This document shows, one piece after another, positions 6,649 to 7,729 of a stretch of DNA of 7,729 nt (the stretch's first letter is position 1; each line of letters starts with the position of its first letter). This stretch comes from Deltaproteobacteria bacterium (GTDB lineage Bacteria > Desulfobacterota > DSM-4660 > Desulfatiglandales > Desulfatiglandaceae). Position numbers and translations under genes: made by a program. The DNA lies in assembly GCA_013349725.1 (NCBI GenBank), contig DUZB01000287.1, positions 1-7,729 of the forward strand, written 5' to 3'. A model generated the notes under the pieces. The model saw only the letters and a list, made by a program, of their open reading frames with translations, did not search any database and was not told the DNA's origin.

Positions 6649-7251
6649 TCAGCCATTCATGAGCCGAACAAGGGTATTATCTTGAAAATAATCAACAATG
6701 TTCAAACATCCATAATCCTGTTGAATATGGAACATTCTTGAAAGATCCAGACCCAGTGCATGGGAAAGGATGACCCGGTTTACGGCGCCATGGGCCACAA
6801 TAGCAATATTTCCGTTTTCGTGCCTGGAAAGAATATTTTCAAAAGCTTTCATGATCCTGTTGGACAACATGGCGACCGATTCGCCGTTTCCAGGCGCTTC
6901 AAAATGAACAATGTCTTTCTGCCGTTTTTCCAGTTCCTCGGGAAAACCGGTTCGGATTTGAGACAAGGTCATTCCTTCCCAATTTCCAAAATGCATTTCC
7001 CGTAACTCTTGAAGGAAATGGATGGGTACATTGTGGTGAGTAGCAATGAGTCGGGCGCCCATGGAAGCCCTTTTGAGATCACTGGAGTAGATGCCTTCAA
7101 GTTCAACCAAACGAAGCCTTTCAGCCACCTGTTTCATCTGCATGATGCCCACGCCGGTCAACTCAACATCGGTGTGCCCGAATACCGGGAAGTTGTCATA
7201 GCCGACCACCTGGCCGTGTCGTATAAGGTAGATTCTTTTCGATTTTTCCAT
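6649..7251 (-). CDS. Histidine phosphatase superfamily protein (PhoE/CobC/phosphoglycerate-mutase-like)
   Basis: The 200-aa cytosolic phosphatase uses a phosphohistidine intermediate. Visible from ATG 7251: RHG at 11-13 with nucleophile H12 (IYLIRHGQ), an LTGVG turn at 31-35, SSDLKRA with R61, LREMHFGNWEG with E85 as the likely proton donor, PGNGES at 120-125, and AHGAVNR with H154. All four catalytic positions are present and the length is typical. The substrate cannot be set from sequence: alpha-ribazole phosphate (CobC) and general phosphomonoesters (PhoE-like) are both possible, and no cobalamin genes are visible here. A longer in-frame start at 7338 would add 29 residues unlike the family and would run through the promoter elements, so it was rejected. 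Only AAGG one base upstream precedes ATG 7251, giving almost no Shine-Dalgarno. The gene is divergent from tusA and lies upstream of the ATPase on the same strand with a gap of about 114 nt. Confidence 0.9.
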   Translation of the reverse strand: MEKSKRIYLIRHGQVVGYDNFPVFGHTDVELTGVGIMQMKQVAERLRLVELEGIYSSDLKRASMGARLIATHHNVPIHFLQELREMHFGNWEGMTLSQIRTGFPEELEKRQKDIVHFEAPGNGESVAMLSNRIMKAFENILSRHENGNIAIVAHGAVNRVILSHALGLDLSRMFHIQQDYGCLNIVDYFQDNTLVRLMNG

Positions 7252-7258
7252 GCCTTGA

Positions 7259-7287
7259 AGCATAGAACATGAAATAAATTCTGTCAA
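7259..7287 (-). promoter_or_regulatory. Candidate sigma70-type promoter for the histidine phosphatase gene
   Basis: On the minus strand a consensus TTGACA (7287-7282), a 17-bp spacer and TATGCT (7264-7259) form a good promoter. The expected start of transcription is at about 7251-7253, essentially at the proposed ATG 7251, so the message may be leaderless. Confidence 0.5.
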
Positions 7288-7300
7288 AAAAAAAAGACGG

Positions 7301-7330
7301 TTGACGATTTTTCTCTTTTTCTGATATAAA
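7301..7330 (+). promoter_or_regulatory. tusA: Candidate sigma70-type promoter for tusA, extended -10
   Basis: TTGACG (7301-7306), an 18-bp spacer and TATAAA (7325-7330) preceded by TGA (7322-7324), matching the TGn extended -10. Start of transcription is expected near 7337. Its -35 is only 13 bp from the -35 of the divergent phosphatase promoter, and the two elements are independent. Confidence 0.6.
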
Positions 7331-7348
7331 TGCCGCATTAGGTGGCGT

Positions 7349-7390
7349 GAGAAATCTTCGAATAAGATCTCGATGGTTGCCTATACAACC
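7349..7390 (+). promoter_or_regulatory. Two-hairpin 5' leader of tusA
   Basis: The predicted leader of about 80 nt contains two adjacent stems. Hairpin 1: GAG (7349-7351) with CTC (7369-7371), an AA bulge, ATCTT (7354-7358) with AAGAT (7364-7368), loop CGAAT. Hairpin 2: GGTTG (7375-7379) with CAACC (7386-7390), loop CCTATA. The Shine-Dalgarno follows 10 nt later. It matches no riboswitch class I recognise. Confidence 0.4.
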
Positions 7391-7400
7391 CATTCACGAT

Positions 7401-7406
7401 AAGGAG
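7401..7406 (+). promoter_or_regulatory. Shine-Dalgarno AAGGAG deciding the tusA start
   Basis: AAGGAG ends 9 nt before ATG 7416. The in-frame ATG at 7407 abuts the motif and is not usable with it, and a start at 7347 would lie just past the predicted transcription start with no ribosome site. Confidence 0.75.
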
Positions 7407-7415
7407 ATGAAGACT

Positions 7416-7655
7416 ATGACAGAAAATATTACCCCGGATGAGACGTTGGACTGCAGAGGATTGAGCTGCCCCATGCCCATACTCAAAACAAAAAAGGCCA
7501 TTGGAAAGATGAATTCAGGGCAGATTATCGAAGTATACAGCACTGACCCGGGAACAAAAAATGATCTTCCGGCATTTGCCAAGAGAGGGGGACATGAATT
7601 TCTTGGTGAAAAAGAGGATGAGGGATTCAGCCGGTTTTTTATCAAAGTAAAATAG
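7416..7655 (+). CDS. tusA: TusA/SirA-family sulfur carrier protein
   Basis: The 79-aa product is a small cytosolic sulfurtransferase-type carrier that passes persulfide sulfur between partners. It has the family core LDCRGLSCPMPILKTKKAI, with the sulfur-carrying cysteine C18 in the CPxP motif (CPMP) and a second cysteine C13 in LDCRG. After this come the helix and the MNSGQIIEVYSTDPGTKNDLPAFAKRGGHEF segment typical of the two-layer fold. Length is normal for TusA (about 80 aa). In Escherichia coli the protein serves tRNA 2-thiouridine synthesis; in sulfur-metabolising bacteria, TusA next to DsrE-type genes takes part in dissimilatory or general sulfur trafficking. A probable DsrE-family gene starts 45 nt downstream, which favours the second role here. 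It is transcribed divergently from the phosphatase gene, with a promoter at 7301-7330 and a structured leader. Confidence 0.93.
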   Translation: MTENITPDETLDCRGLSCPMPILKTKKAIGKMNSGQIIEVYSTDPGTKNDLPAFAKRGGHEFLGEKEDEGFSRFFIKVK

Positions 7656-7700
7656 TTTGTGATCGACAGTCCCGGACACTGCATGGAGGCTAAAAAAGTT

Positions 7701-7729
7701 ATGGCAGCATCTTTGGGAATTTTCGTAAC
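7701..7729 (+). CDS. Probable DsrE-family protein, 5' end only (cut by window edge)
   Basis: An ATG at 7701 begins MAASLGIFV and is still open at the window end. The LGIFV start resembles the first strand of DsrE/DsrF-like proteins often found right after tusA in sulfur-metabolising deltaproteobacteria. GGAGG at 7685-7689 lies 11 nt upstream, slightly long but usable. An in-frame ATG at 7683 would add six residues (MEAKKV) but has no ribosome site. It starts 45 nt after the tusA stop in the same direction, so co-transcription is likely. Nine residues are too few for a firm family call. Confidence 0.45.

Noticed and set aside
7349..7390. Mini-ykkC-type guanidine riboswitch
   Set aside because: There are two tandem hairpins, but the loops (CGAAT and CCTATA) lack the repeated ACGR loop signature.
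1..7729. CRISPR arrays, tRNA, rRNA, insertion sequences or integrase genes
   Set aside because: No regularly spaced repeats, cloverleaf-type segments or transposase/integrase motifs were seen on either strand.

Overview
This 7.7-kb window is a moderate-GC bacterial chromosomal segment. Its gene content fits a Desulfobacterota (deltaproteobacterial, sulfate-reducer-like) genome: a GspE/PilB-type ATPase with an acidic linker, a REC-PAS protein, an M23 peptidase with the 'GLAGGDHLHFG...EWWDSHWI' style of C-terminus, and a TusA gene followed by what looks like the start of a DsrE-family gene. The lineage is inferred from protein style and not proven.

Layout. (1) Positions 1-127 hold a degenerate GATTAN hexamer array and a strong Shine-Dalgarno. 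(2) 128-1528 (+) encodes an amidohydrolase of the 5-methylthioadenosine / S-adenosylhomocysteine deaminase family. (3) 1676-3046 (+) encodes a membrane-anchored M23 zinc peptidase, with a possible sigma70-type promoter in the gap before it. (4) 3047-3476 is a convergent intergenic region with a perfect 25-bp inverted repeat (3111-3180) and a minus-strand remnant of a CheA/CheW-like regulatory domain (3176-3400). (5) On the minus strand, a two-gene unit runs from a TPR-like/MshEN/ATPase secretion-pilus motor protein (6534-4312) into a REC-PAS response regulator (4283-3477), 28 nt apart. (6) A histidine-phosphatase-superfamily gene (7251-6649, -) lies upstream of the ATPase on the same strand. 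(7) It is divergent from tusA (7416-7655, +). Back-to-back promoter-like elements lie between them, and tusA has an 80-nt leader with two consecutive hairpins. (8) A partial gene starting MAASLGIFV at 7701 runs off the right edge.

How the genes may work together. The deaminase handles by-products of SAM use. The M23 enzyme remodels peptidoglycan outside the inner membrane. The ATPase and REC-PAS pair suggests a signal-responsive type II secretion or type IV pilus motor. TusA plus the DsrE-like gene suggests sulfur relay. No single pathway joins all of them. I found no CRISPR array, tRNA, rRNA or intact mobile element. The most unusual DNA is the convergent region at 3047-3476, where a large palindrome abuts a decayed chemotaxis-type domain.
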